Below are positions 1 through 7,552 of a stretch of 12,753 bases of DNA, piece by piece (within the stretch, counting starts at the first letter, position 1; each line of letters starts with the position of its first letter). Source of the DNA: Bacteriovoracaceae bacterium (lineage in GTDB: Bacteria; Bdellovibrionota; UBA1018); contig CANFHS010000051.1 of assembly GCA_947446835.1 (NCBI GenBank), positions 1 through 12,753 of the forward strand, written 5' to 3'. The notes under the pieces were generated by a model. The model was not told where the DNA came from. It ran no database searches and saw only the letters and a program-made list of their open reading frames with translations. Both the position numbers and the translations under genes were made by a program.

Positions 1-452
<452 letters not shown>

Positions 453-456
<4 letters not shown>

Positions 457-1664
457 GCACCCGGGGGCATGACGCGGTCCTGGATGAGCTGCTGTCTCCG
501 CGCGCCATCCGCGCGCGCTGCCTGCGGCTGGCTGAACGGGCCGAGGCGGGGCAGGGGTACTTTCGAGTTCATCCCGAGAAGCTCGAGTCGGTGGCCTTGC
601 GGGTGCTGGAAGGCATCCGCCGTCGTTACCCGGACCTGAAGATTCCGCCCCATTCGCGTTGGGGCCATTTCCAGGTGGGCGGGCTGGACCGGGTCAAGAC
701 GCTGTCCGACCCCCGGGCCCGGCTGGACCTGGTGGTGGTGTCGGTGCTGTTGGACGCGGGCTCCGGCGGCAAGTGGTCTTACTGCGATCCCCGCAATGGC
801 TCGGTGGTGGCCCGGTCCGAGGGGTTGGCCGTGGCCAGCCTGGATCTTTTCCTGGCGGGTGCGTTCAGCTCGCTTCCCTCCGAGCCCCTGCGCGTGGATG
901 CCGCGGGGCTGGAGCGTCTTTCGCTCGAAACCCTGGAAAAGGGCTTCCAGGTCGGCCCGGGAAATCCCCTGGCGGGCATCGAGGGCCGCCTGGCGCTGCT
1001 CAGGAACCTGGGGCGCGCGCTCCGGGCGGATCCGGGGCGCTTCGGTTCAGAGGCCCGGCCTTCAGGCCTTCTGGATTTTCTGGCGGCCGACGAGTCGGTC
1101 CGCAGCGGGCAGGGCCTGCCGGCCGAACGGATCCTGGACGCGGTCCTGCGGGGTCTGGGTTCGATCTGGCCGGGCCGCCTGGATTGGAAGGGGTTTCCGT
1201 TGGGCGATGTCTGGGCGCACCCGGCCCTGGGCGATGTATCCCGGCCTGAAGCCTGGGTGCCGTTCCATAAGTTGTCGCAATGGCTGACTTACTCGCTTTT
1301 GGATCCGATCGAGCGCTTTGGGCTCCAGGTACGCGGCCTGGAAGGGCTGACGGGACTTGCCGAGTACCGGAACGGGGGCCTTTTGCTCGACAGCGGCCTG
1401 GTCACCCTGGCCGACCCAGGGGATGCAGCCCGGGAGCATGCCCCCGCCTCCGAACTCATCATCGAGTGGCGTGCCCTGACCGTGACCTGGCTGGACCGCA
1501 TCGCGGCCTCGGTCCGGAGCCGGCTGGGCGTCACCGAATCCCAGTTTCCGCTGGCGCGTGTGCTGGAGGGTGGTACGTGGTGGTCTGGACGGGAACTGGC
1601 GCAGGAGCTGAGGACGGACGGCGGTCCCCCCCTCAAGCTGGCGAGCGACGGAACCGTTTTCTGA
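453..1664 (+). CDS. URC4/urg3 family protein (DUF1688), uracil catabolism
   Basis: This is a 403-residue cytosolic protein of the DUF1688 family, the bacterial counterpart of fungal URC4/urg3. The start is GTG at 453, giving a 4-base GTGA overlap with URC1. An open frame runs further upstream in this frame, but there it only shadows URC1. Family-typical segments occur in order: SRWGHF (68-73), LLDAGSG (99-105), SEGLAVASLDLF (122-133), RVDAAGL (147-153), GFQV..NPLAG (164-175), IWPGR (238-242), VPFHKLSQWLTYSL (269-282), LAEYRNGGLLLD (302-313) and EGGTWWSGRE (372-381). The length is normal for the family. URC4 is required for URC-type uracil degradation, but its exact reaction is not something I can state. 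Neighbours URC1 and uracil phosphoribosyltransferase support the pathway role. No signal peptide or membrane segment is visible. Confidence 0.9.
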
Positions 1665-1670
1665 TCCGGC

Positions 1671-1676
1671 AGGAGA
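1671..1676 (+). promoter_or_regulatory. Shine-Dalgarno sequence of the uracil phosphoribosyltransferase gene
   Basis: AGGAGA lies 10 bases before the ATG at 1687, inside the 22-base gap after the URC4 stop codon. It fixes the start of upp and is the clearest ribosome-binding site in the plus-strand pyrimidine block. The other genes of that block start inside their upstream neighbour and probably rely on translational coupling. Confidence 0.7.
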
Positions 1677-1686
1677 ATCCAGCACC

Positions 1687-2319
1687 ATGGCATCGAACCT
1701 CAGACTCATCGAGCACCCGGTCGCGCAGCACAAGCTGCATCTGCTCCGGGACAAGGCCACCACTTCGCATTCGTTCCGGCAGATCGTCGAGGAGCTGAGC
1801 GCGTTGCTGGCCTACGAAGCCACGCGCGACCTCAAGACCCGCCCGGCGACGGTCGAAACCCCGATGGAGCGCGCCGAAACCCGCCAGGTGGACGAGGGGC
1901 TGGTGCTGGTGGCCGTGATGCGCGCCGGGAATGGCATGCTCGACGGCATGCTCCAGATCCTGCCGTTCGCTTCGGTCGGCCACATCGGCATCTACCGGGA
2001 CCGCTTCATCCACAGCACGGTCGAGTACTACCTGCGACTGCCGCGCGAGGTGAAAGGCAAGAAGGTCCTGCTGCTGGATCCGCTCCTGGCGACCGGAGAC
2101 ACGCTCTGTGCCGCCATCGAGCGGCTCAAGGAATACGAGGTGGGTCCCATCCGTTGCATCAGCCTCTTGTCGTCCCAGACCGGGCTCGACAAGATCCAGA
2201 AGCTCCATCCGGATGTCGAAGTCTTCACCCTGAGCCTGGAGCGCGGGCTCAATGAGCGGGGTTTCCTGCTGCCGGGTCTGGGTGACGCGGGCGATCGGTT
2301 GTACGATGTCATCCAGTAA
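1687..2319 (+). CDS. upp: Uracil phosphoribosyltransferase
   Basis: This is a 210-residue cytosolic enzyme converting uracil plus PRPP to UMP and pyrophosphate. Diagnostic segments are VAVMRAGNGMLDG (75-87), the PRPP-binding loop VLLLDPLLATGDTL (127-140) and the C-terminal uracil-binding segment PGLGDAGDR (196-204), which is nearly identical to the classical family. The PRPP loop reads LLATGDT where E. coli Upp has MLATGGS, and the C-terminus ends LYDVIQ instead of the usual FGTK-like end. Both suggest a divergent subgroup and not a defect. The length (about 208 in E. coli) is normal. It sits 22 bases after URC4 with its own Shine-Dalgarno sequence and overlaps the downstream uridine kinase by 14 bases. 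In URC gene sets a uracil phosphoribosyltransferase is the expected entry enzyme feeding uracil into the pathway, so a catabolic as well as a salvage role is likely here. Confidence 0.93.
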   Translation: MASNLRLIEHPVAQHKLHLLRDKATTSHSFRQIVEELSALLAYEATRDLKTRPATVETPMERAETRQVDEGLVLVAVMRAGNGMLDGMLQILPFASVGHIGIYRDRFIHSTVEYYLRLPREVKGKKVLLLDPLLATGDTLCAAIERLKEYEVGPIRCISLLSSQTGLDKIQKLHPDVEVFTLSLERGLNERGFLLPGLGDAGDRLYDVIQ

Positions 2320-2962
2320 CGCAAGCTGGGCCCGAGTTTCGCGGATCGTGGCGATTGCCGGAGGCAGCGCTTCCGGGAAAACCACGTTTGCCTCCCGTCT
2401 CCAGGCACTGCTGGGAGACGCGTACTGCGCGGTCCTCAGCCAGGATCGCTACTACATCGACCAGTCGTCCGTGTTCCGGGGCGACGGCGAGAACGTGAAT
2501 TTCGATCATCCTTCGGCCCTGGATTTTTCGCTCATGCGGCAGCATGCCGAAACCCTGGGCATGGGCAGTGCGGTCGAGGCCCCGATCTACGACTTTGCCA
2601 GCCACAAGCGGAGCATCCAGACGTTCCGCTTCGATCCCCGCCCGGTCATCCTGCTGGATGGCACCCTCATCCTGAACGATCCGGGCCTGCGCGAGCTGGC
2701 CGATCACCGCATCTTCATCTCGGCCTCCGAGGCCTGCCGCTTCGAGAGGCGGATGTCCCGCGATACCCGTGAACGGGGCCGCTCACCCGATGGCGTGCAA
2801 CGCCAGTTCGAGCGCCAGGTGAAACCCATGCACGACCAGTTCGTGGAACCTTCGCGCACCTTCGCCGACGAGGTGATCTCGGGCGAGACCGGCTTTGAGG
2901 AGCGGCTCAGCGCCTGGGCCGCCCTCCTCAGGGAAGGCGCTTCCCGGCCTTCCCGCGAGTAG
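2306..2962 (+). CDS. udk: Uridine kinase (uridine/cytidine kinase family)
   Basis: This 218-residue P-loop kinase phosphorylates uridine (and usually cytidine) to the monophosphate. The Walker A motif is GGSASGKT (19-26). Uridine-kinase hallmarks follow: SQDRYY (45-50), NFDHP (65-69), PIYDFASHKR (93-102), DGTLIL (118-123, usually EGIL), the lid segment RRMSRDTRERGRS (148-160) and VKPMHDQFVEPS (172-183). The length matches the family. I chose ATG 2306 because it puts the P-loop at the normal distance from the N-terminus. This start overlaps upp by 14 bases, with no good Shine-Dalgarno sequence, so coupling to upp translation is likely. The upstream ATG at 2252 in the same frame would only add upp-shadow residues. 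Presence beside URC1/URC4/upp suggests that uridine is a second entry point into the same UMP-level pathway; that last point is inference. Confidence 0.9.
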   Translation: MSSSNASWARVSRIVAIAGGSASGKTTFASRLQALLGDAYCAVLSQDRYYIDQSSVFRGDGENVNFDHPSALDFSLMRQHAETLGMGSAVEAPIYDFASHKRSIQTFRFDPRPVILLDGTLILNDPGLRELADHRIFISASEACRFERRMSRDTRERGRSPDGVQRQFERQVKPMHDQFVEPSRTFADEVISGETGFEERLSAWAALLREGASRPSRE

Positions 2963-2967
2963 GTTGC

Positions 2968-2986
2968 CTGGGCGGGTGCGCCTCAG
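2968..2986. terminator. Possible short hairpin between convergent udk and the outer-membrane protein gene
   Basis: CTGGGCG and CGCC-T-CAG can pair into a seven-base-pair stem with one bulged T and a GGTG loop. It spans the 20-base gap between the udk stop and the stop of the minus-strand gene. There is no T tract on either side, so it may only be chance in GC-rich DNA. It is the only terminator-like structure visible between the two convergent genes. Confidence 0.25.
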
Positions 2987-3489
2987 AAGAACCAGCCCAG
3001 ATTGATGAAGGGCACCGACCCGATGCCGCTCTTCAATGAGCCGTTCACGCCAAAGCCGAAGTTGAACCCGCCGGAAGCCTGCCAGTCGAAGCCTGCGGTC
3101 CAGTAGCTGTGGGTTGCGCTTCCCGAGAAGCCGCCTACCGTGGTGGTGCCGACTGAACCGGTGGTGGTCACATCCACCTTGCCGTAGCTCAGGCCGACCA
3201 CGGGAGAAAAGTTCCACTCGGACTTCATGAGGCGCACGCCACCGGCCATGGTGGTGGCCTTGAGCTCTCCACCGTTCGTCGAGGCGGAGATGGAGCCGTA
3301 ACCGGCGACGAGGCGCATGAAGGGCAGGACGTTCCAGTTGGCGTTGTAGCCGATCACGGTCGGATACGGATCGCCGAGAAGGCCAACGGTCACTCCCAGC
3401 TTGTTCAGGGAACGGTTGCCGGCCAAGGCGGCGGACGATGAAGCCAGGACAGCCAAGGCGCAAGCGAAAGTCACAAGTTTCCGGGTCAC
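2983..3489 (-). CDS. Small outer-membrane beta-barrel protein, unknown function
   Basis: This is a 168-residue exported protein. Residues 1-23 form a Sec signal peptide: a short basic start (MTRK), a hydrophobic core, and an AALA-GN cleavage site after residue 23. The mature part is rich in Gly, Thr, Ser and aromatic residues in alternating patterns such as ATTMAGGVRL, WNFSPVVGLSYG, YWTAGFDW and FNFGFGVNG. It ends NLGWFF, and a terminal aromatic residue is the classic beta-signal recognised by the BAM complex. Size fits an eight-stranded barrel. The start is GTG, set by a strong Shine-Dalgarno sequence at 3495-3501. It lies 107 bases downstream of the peptidase-propeller-barrel gene on the same strand and may be expressed with it or separately. 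I do not recognise a specific family or ligand. Confidence 0.75.
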   Translation of the reverse strand: MTRKLVTFACALAVLASSSAALAGNRSLNKLGVTVGLLGDPYPTVIGYNANWNVLPFMRLVAGYGSISASTNGGELKATTMAGGVRLMKSEWNFSPVVGLSYGKVDVTTTGSVGTTTVGGFSGSATHSYWTAGFDWQASGGFNFGFGVNGSLKSGIGSVPFINLGWFF

Positions 3490-3596
3490 GGTTTCTCCTC
3501 CAGAGGGTCAGGGTTTAAGGACAGTTTCGCCCGGAGCCGAGGGGGGCGCAATCGCCTGCCTCAAGGTGCAAAATTTGCCGAGGCCCCCACTCCCGC
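3490..3596. other. 107-base intergenic gap with a palindrome
   Basis: This gap separates two minus-strand genes. It contains the odd palindrome GCAAAATTTGC at 3568-3578, an AT-rich island in GC-rich DNA. This is enclosed by a more distant GGGGGC (3542-3547) / GCCCCC (3583-3588) inverted pair. No convincing -35/-10 pair and no hairpin with a T tract is visible. It could hold the end of the upstream transcript and the promoter or operator of the small barrel gene. Confidence 0.35.
3495..3501 (-). promoter_or_regulatory. Strong Shine-Dalgarno sequence fixing a GTG start
   Basis: On the minus strand GGAGGAG is followed by AAACC and then GTG. The near-perfect anti-16S complement at a 5-base spacing supports GTG at 3487-3489 as the true start of the small barrel protein. 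It is the best ribosome-binding site in the window, which suggests efficient translation. Confidence 0.75.
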
Positions 3597-6575
3597 TCAG
3601 AGCAGGTTCAAGGAACCCAGGTTGGCCAGGAAAAAGAGTTCGCCCGTTCCGCCCAGGTCCACATTGAAACCCTGGTGGTACTGGACCGAAAATTCGATCG
3701 GAACCCGGTGAAACACCTGCAGTTCCAGCTTGGCGCCGCCGCCCACGGCAGGCAGGTTGGTTCCGCTGACCGGAAACCAGGCATTCTCGGCGAACAAGAA
3801 GCCCGTCAGGTTTTCGGTATAGAGGGGGTTCGTGCCCCAGCCCCGGAAGATCCGGGCCAGCGGAAAGACCAGATCGCCCGAGAGCAGGCTGGCGGCCTTC
3901 GAATAGTAGGTTTGCCCCGGGTAGCCGCGCACCCGCAGCTCGTCCAGGCCGTCACTGCTGAAGGATCCCAGGATGCCGCCGCTTCGTCCCGAAACCACCG
4001 CGTTGGTGGATGAGGTGTCGCTCACCTTCCGTGACGCCACCAGCCCCTGGATCCTGGGCTGGAACACCCAGTGATCCGCCAGCTGGAGGTACTGGGTGTG
4101 GGAGGCGTAACCCTTCCAGACGTTCTCGGGTTCCAGGAAGTGGAGGCGAGCGCCGAGCTCGGAGCGCGAGCCGGATTCCTGGCTCACGGAAAGCCGTGAC
4201 GATCGCCCCGTGGTGAAAACCACGCGCGCCGTGGCGTCGTTCAGGAGCTCGAGCTGGTCGGTGGCGAAGGGCGAAAGCGGACCCGTGTGACGGGTGGTGC
4301 GCTCGCTGGTCAGCTCCAGCGAGGGAGTCAGCGTGGAGAAGGTGAACCGGAACGGAAGGAAGATGGCCCCGGTCACGCTCACATCGTCCTTCACGTACTC
4401 GACGGAAGGGCCCAGGTAGCGTGAGGAAAAGCTCTGGGCGGCCAGGCTCAGGGTCGGTCCCAGGGAGCGGTTCTGGTAGATGGCCAAGCCCTCGGGCTTT
4501 TGCACCTGGAATTGGTACGCCCCGAGCAGCAGGTAGCGGTGGCGGTCGACCGCATCGAAGCCGAAGATCTCGGCTCCCGCGGACACGTCCCCGTTCGAGT
4601 CCATGAGCACGAGCGGCGCCCACTGGCGAGGCGCCAGGCTGGGCCAAGGGGAGTAGTCCTCGGTGGGCGCACCGGAGGTCAGCACCGGAGCTTCCAGGTC
4701 ACTGGCCGCCGCCGCTGGAACCTCAGGGGGGGGCAGGGTCAGCTGGTCCGGAGACAGGCGCGCCCGTGACAGCGGCACCTGCGCCACCTCCCAGCCCGAA
4801 GCGCCCAGGCTGGCCGCGACCGCGGAACCTTCGGGGGTGAAAGCGGGGAACCAGAGCGCGGTGAGCGTGTTGGTCTCGAGCGTGGCGCGACCGGGCTCTT
4901 CCAGGCGCCACAGGTTGAACACCCCGGTCCGGTTCGAGACGAAGTGGATCGAGCCATCCGGCGCGAGGGCGGGGAAGCGGTTGAAGGAGCCATCCGAAAG
5001 CAGGGTCCTCGGGGAGGCTTGGCCCGGGTGAAGCTCCATCAGGTCTTCCTGCGCCTTGCCGTTTTCCTGCAGCGTGAAGATGAGGGTGCTTCCGTCGCGC
5101 GTGAAGCGCGGGGTGGAGACCCGGCCCAGCGCCCCGGGGGACCACAGGCGCTCGACCGGGCCGAGCTCGGGCTGGCCCTGGTCCGTGACGCGCAGCTCGG
5201 CCCAGGCCAGGCCCACGGTCTGCTGATCGGCCAGGGTGAAAGCCACATGCTTGCCGTCGGGCGACACGTTCGGGTCGCGCGCGCGCAGGCCCTCGCTCAG
5301 CCAGTGGCGGCGGCCCGACGGAATTTCGATGGCCTCCAGGTCGCTGAACTCGTCATAGCGCGCCGAAAACCCGCGCCGGCGCATCGAGCTGTGAAGCACG
5401 AATCGCGAATCGGGCGTGAAGCTCACGGCCGCGCCCAGCAGCTTGTCGGCCAGCTTGCGGGTTTCGCCCGTGGCACGATCCAGAAGGTAAAGGCCCGAGA
5501 CCTCGTCGAGCCCCGTGCGGCCGAACGCCAGCCAGCGGCCGTCGGGCGAAGCCGCCAGCCCTTCGACCGTGAGGCCGCGCTTCGTGAGCGGCCGGGCGCG
5601 GGTCACGGGCGCCGTGCGCAGCTGCTCCAGCTCGCGCCCGGCGCGGGACTGGACTCCCGCGGTCCAGTCCTGCCAGGTCTGGTACCAGTCACGGCCACTC
5701 GTGTTTTCCAGGTTTCCGTTCACGAAGAACGGCACGCGCTCGGACGACCGTGACGACAGCTCGCCCAGCAGGTCGGCGCCGCCCAGGCCATCGAGCGTGC
5801 GGGACGGACGCGACGCCTCGGTCATCAGGCCGTAGCCGTAGAGGTAGGCGGTCTCGCCTCCAGGAAAGTAGGGCGTGGGGCCGCCCGCTCGGTCCAAGGG
5901 AACGGCCTGGGCGCTTCCCAGCTGGTTTTCCAGCACGGTGGCCCGGAGGATGGCGTTCCAGTAGGCGCTGCGGCCGCGACCCGCGCCCGTGAAGCGGGTT
6001 TCCATGAAGACGGCGGTGCCTTCCAGCATCCAGTCCGGCCACAGGGTGTTGGGCAGGAACAGGTCGCCGAACAGCACCCGAAGCGCTTCGTAGACCGGGC
6101 CCCGGGTCGGATCCATGTTGAGCGTGTGCGTGTACTCGTGGATGCACAGCAGGCGCAGCCAGTCGTCGTGCCACGCGGTCGAGAACCAGTTCTCGGGTGG
6201 GGTCACCTGGAGGATGATGCCGAAGCGCTGGATCGGTGTGGTGAGGCCGTTGGCCGAGTCCGTGTTGTCGACCACCAGGACCTGGGTCCGCAGGCGCGGT
6301 TCCCAGCGCATGCGGGGGGCCAAAAGCTGGTGGGCCCTTTCCAGGTGATCTCCGGCGCGACGCGCGGTTTTTTCGAGCTCCGCGGGAAACGTGAGCCGGA
6401 AGTGCGGCGTGGTGATCGTTTTCCAGTTCCAGAAGGGAGAAAGCGCGAGCGCGTCGCCCGGTCCCAGGGTGATCAGGGGTGAGGGGCCGGCCCAGGCGGT
6501 CCGCCCGGGCGCCGCTGCCAGGAAGGCTCCCAGCACCAGAGCCAGGGATGCGACCCGGGCAAGGGCCTTACTCAT
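3597..6575 (-). CDS. Exported metallopeptidase / TolB-like propeller / Omp85-like barrel fusion protein
   Basis: This 992-residue protein has four recognisable parts. (1) A Sec signal peptide ends at about residue 29 (AWA-GP). (2) A gluzincin-type peptidase domain covers about 50-320, with zinc ligands in HEYTH (146-150) and a third ligand in WMLEGTAVFME (Glu185), so the catalytic site is complete. (3) A beta-propeller with six repeats is marked by SPDGR (343), TPDSR (387), SPDGK (438), TRDGS (492), APDGS (538) and TPEGS (580), as in TolB/PD40 proteins. (4) After a Pro/Ala-rich linker (about 605-640), the C-terminal 350 residues look like an Omp85/BamA-type barrel. They include DAVDRHRYLLLGAY and an RVRGYP motif (881-886) about 110 residues from the end, where BamA has its loop-6 RGF motif. 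The protein is therefore probably anchored in the outer membrane with the peptidase and propeller outside the barrel. The start is ATG 6575, overlapping the ygfZ stop as ATGAGTAA. TTG 6584 is an alternative. Substrate is unknown. Confidence 0.82.
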   Translation of the reverse strand: MSKALARVASLALVLGAFLAAAPGRTAWAGPSPLITLGPGDALALSPFWNWKTITTPHFRLTFPAELEKTARRAGDHLERAHQLLAPRMRWEPRLRTQVLVVDNTDSANGLTTPIQRFGIILQVTPPENWFSTAWHDDWLRLLCIHEYTHTLNMDPTRGPVYEALRVLFGDLFLPNTLWPDWMLEGTAVFMETRFTGAGRGRSAYWNAILRATVLENQLGSAQAVPLDRAGGPTPYFPGGETAYLYGYGLMTEASRPSRTLDGLGGADLLGELSSRSSERVPFFVNGNLENTSGRDWYQTWQDWTAGVQSRAGRELEQLRTAPVTRARPLTKRGLTVEGLAASPDGRWLAFGRTGLDEVSGLYLLDRATGETRKLADKLLGAAVSFTPDSRFVLHSSMRRRGFSARYDEFSDLEAIEIPSGRRHWLSEGLRARDPNVSPDGKHVAFTLADQQTVGLAWAELRVTDQGQPELGPVERLWSPGALGRVSTPRFTRDGSTLIFTLQENGKAQEDLMELHPGQASPRTLLSDGSFNRFPALAPDGSIHFVSNRTGVFNLWRLEEPGRATLETNTLTALWFPAFTPEGSAVAASLGASGWEVAQVPLSRARLSPDQLTLPPPEVPAAAASDLEAPVLTSGAPTEDYSPWPSLAPRQWAPLVLMDSNGDVSAGAEIFGFDAVDRHRYLLLGAYQFQVQKPEGLAIYQNRSLGPTLSLAAQSFSSRYLGPSVEYVKDDVSVTGAIFLPFRFTFSTLTPSLELTSERTTRHTGPLSPFATDQLELLNDATARVVFTTGRSSRLSVSQESGSRSELGARLHFLEPENVWKGYASHTQYLQLADHWVFQPRIQGLVASRKVSDTSSTNAVVSGRSGGILGSFSSDGLDELRVRGYPGQTYYSKAASLLSGDLVFPLARIFRGWGTNPLYTENLTGFLFAENAWFPVSGTNLPAVGGGAKLELQVFHRVPIEFSVQYHQGFNVDLGGTGELFFLANLGSLNLL

Positions 6576-7473
6576 AGCGGGCAATCCGGGTGACCCGACC
6601 GCTCGCGGAAGCAGTCCGGAGCTCCTGTCCGTCGCGGGCGTGGGTTTTTCTCACCACTCCCAGGCCTACCCAGTCGGCTCCAGGGCGCGCCGCCACGCTG
6701 GTCAGTTCGCCCACGACCGTTGCGTCGCTTTCGGACCCGAGCAGCGGTTGGCCCACGGTCGGCGGCTGTCCTTGGCCTTCGATCCGCACCAGACGACGGG
6801 CGGGCGATCCCAGGGCCACGATCTTCTCGATCACCTCTTGGCCAGGGTAGCAGCCTTTGTTGTCGGCAACCGCTGAGCGGAGCCCGACCTCGAGCGGATT
6901 CGCGCCGTCCCGGATTTCGGCGTCCGTCCAGGGCCCGAGCGCCTCGATCCGCCAAAGCTGGAGCTGGGCCGGGTCGGTCAGGGCCGTCGCGCCCGGGGCA
7001 TGCTTTTCGCGCCAGGCCTGTCGCGCCTGGGGCGAACCCCACACGGAGGTCCAGGCGCGGCCAAACAGCGCGTCCCCGTGCTGGATGACCGTCACGCCGT
7101 CCTCGACCCGGCAACCCGGAGCCCCGGGGGTGCCCGAAAAGAACCAGGAGCAGCCGGGTTCGGAATCCTCGGACACGGTGAAATTCTCGGCGAAATGGAA
7201 CTGTTCGATGACCTCCAGCAAAGCCTTCTTCCAGGCTCCGGCCGGGCCTGCATCCAGTTCCAGTATCAGCTCGCCGGGGGCCAGGCAGGCCAGCTGGAAT
7301 ACCGCCCGGATCTTGCCCTGAGCATTCAGGAAGCAGCCCGAGGTGACTTCTCCTGCCCGGAGGTGGCGGACGTCCGCCGTGGTCATCCGGTGCAGGTAGT
7401 CCTGGGCGTCGGGGCCGCTCATCCGGACACGGGACCAGGCGGCTGAAGCCTCGCTGAAGTGCAGGAATTCCAT
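6568..7473 (-). CDS. ygfZ: YgfZ/GcvT-family folate-binding protein
   Basis: This is a 301-residue cytosolic protein of the tetrahydrofolate-binding YgfZ family, which supports assembly or repair of certain iron-sulfur enzymes. The signature NKGCYPGQEVIEK (205-217) contains the family's invariant Cys208 in KGCYxGQE. The N-terminal part (residues 12-60) has the folate-binding GcvT-like pattern SRVRMSGPDAQDYLHRMTTADV and GCFLNAQGKI. Length is close to E. coli YgfZ (326). It differs from GcvT itself by the KGCYxGQE motif and by the absence of other glycine-cleavage genes nearby. The ATG at 7473 lacks a Shine-Dalgarno sequence and lies in the loop of a possible hairpin (see 7465-7480). The 3' end overlaps the fusion peptidase gene by 8 bases, so the two are probably one transcript. 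It is divergent from the YhaM-like gene. Confidence 0.88.
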   Translation of the reverse strand: MEFLHFSEASAAWSRVRMSGPDAQDYLHRMTTADVRHLRAGEVTSGCFLNAQGKIRAVFQLACLAPGELILELDAGPAGAWKKALLEVIEQFHFAENFTVSEDSEPGCSWFFSGTPGAPGCRVEDGVTVIQHGDALFGRAWTSVWGSPQARQAWREKHAPGATALTDPAQLQLWRIEALGPWTDAEIRDGANPLEVGLRSAVADNKGCYPGQEVIEKIVALGSPARRLVRIEGQGQPPTVGQPLLGSESDATVVGELTSVAARPGADWVGLGVVRKTHARDGQELRTASASGRVTRIARYE

Positions 7474-7480
7474 AGAATTC
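7465..7480 (-). promoter_or_regulatory. Possible hairpin with the ygfZ start codon in its loop
   Basis: Two GAATTC hexamers (7465-7470 and 7475-7480) flank CATA. In the ygfZ mRNA this reads GAAUUC-UAUG-GAAUUC. The hexamers can form a six-base-pair stem with UAUG, including the start codon, as a tetraloop. No Shine-Dalgarno sequence precedes it. The arrangement could modulate initiation. The stem is weak, being rich in A-U pairs. Confidence 0.35.
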
Positions 7481-7552
7481 GCAGCTTAATGGAGTGTCCT
7501 TGGGACAGGCAAGGGACTTGAACGCCGGGCGACACCGTCATAGGGTGGCGCG
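7474..7552. promoter_or_regulatory. 79-base divergent promoter region between ygfZ and the YhaM-like gene
   Basis: Two divergent genes must be controlled from this gap. It holds a perfect dyad TGTCC-TTG-GGACA at 7495-7507, a candidate operator. Towards the plus-strand gene there is TTGAAC (7518-7523), a 17-base spacer and TAGGGT (7541-7546), a weak sigma-70-like promoter. It lies so close to the ATG at 7553 that the transcript would be nearly leaderless. AGGGTGG (7542-7548) could instead be a Shine-Dalgarno sequence. The two readings exclude each other. Confidence 0.35.

Noticed and set aside
1633..2385. Open frame of 250 codons on the minus strand opposite upp
   Set aside because: The opposite strand carries an intact uracil phosphoribosyltransferase with all motifs. 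The antisense translation resembles no family.
6568..7473. Assignment of the KGCYPGQE protein to glycine cleavage T protein (gcvT)
   Set aside because: The KGCYxGQE signature is specific to YgfZ-like proteins and no gcvH or gcvP lies nearby.
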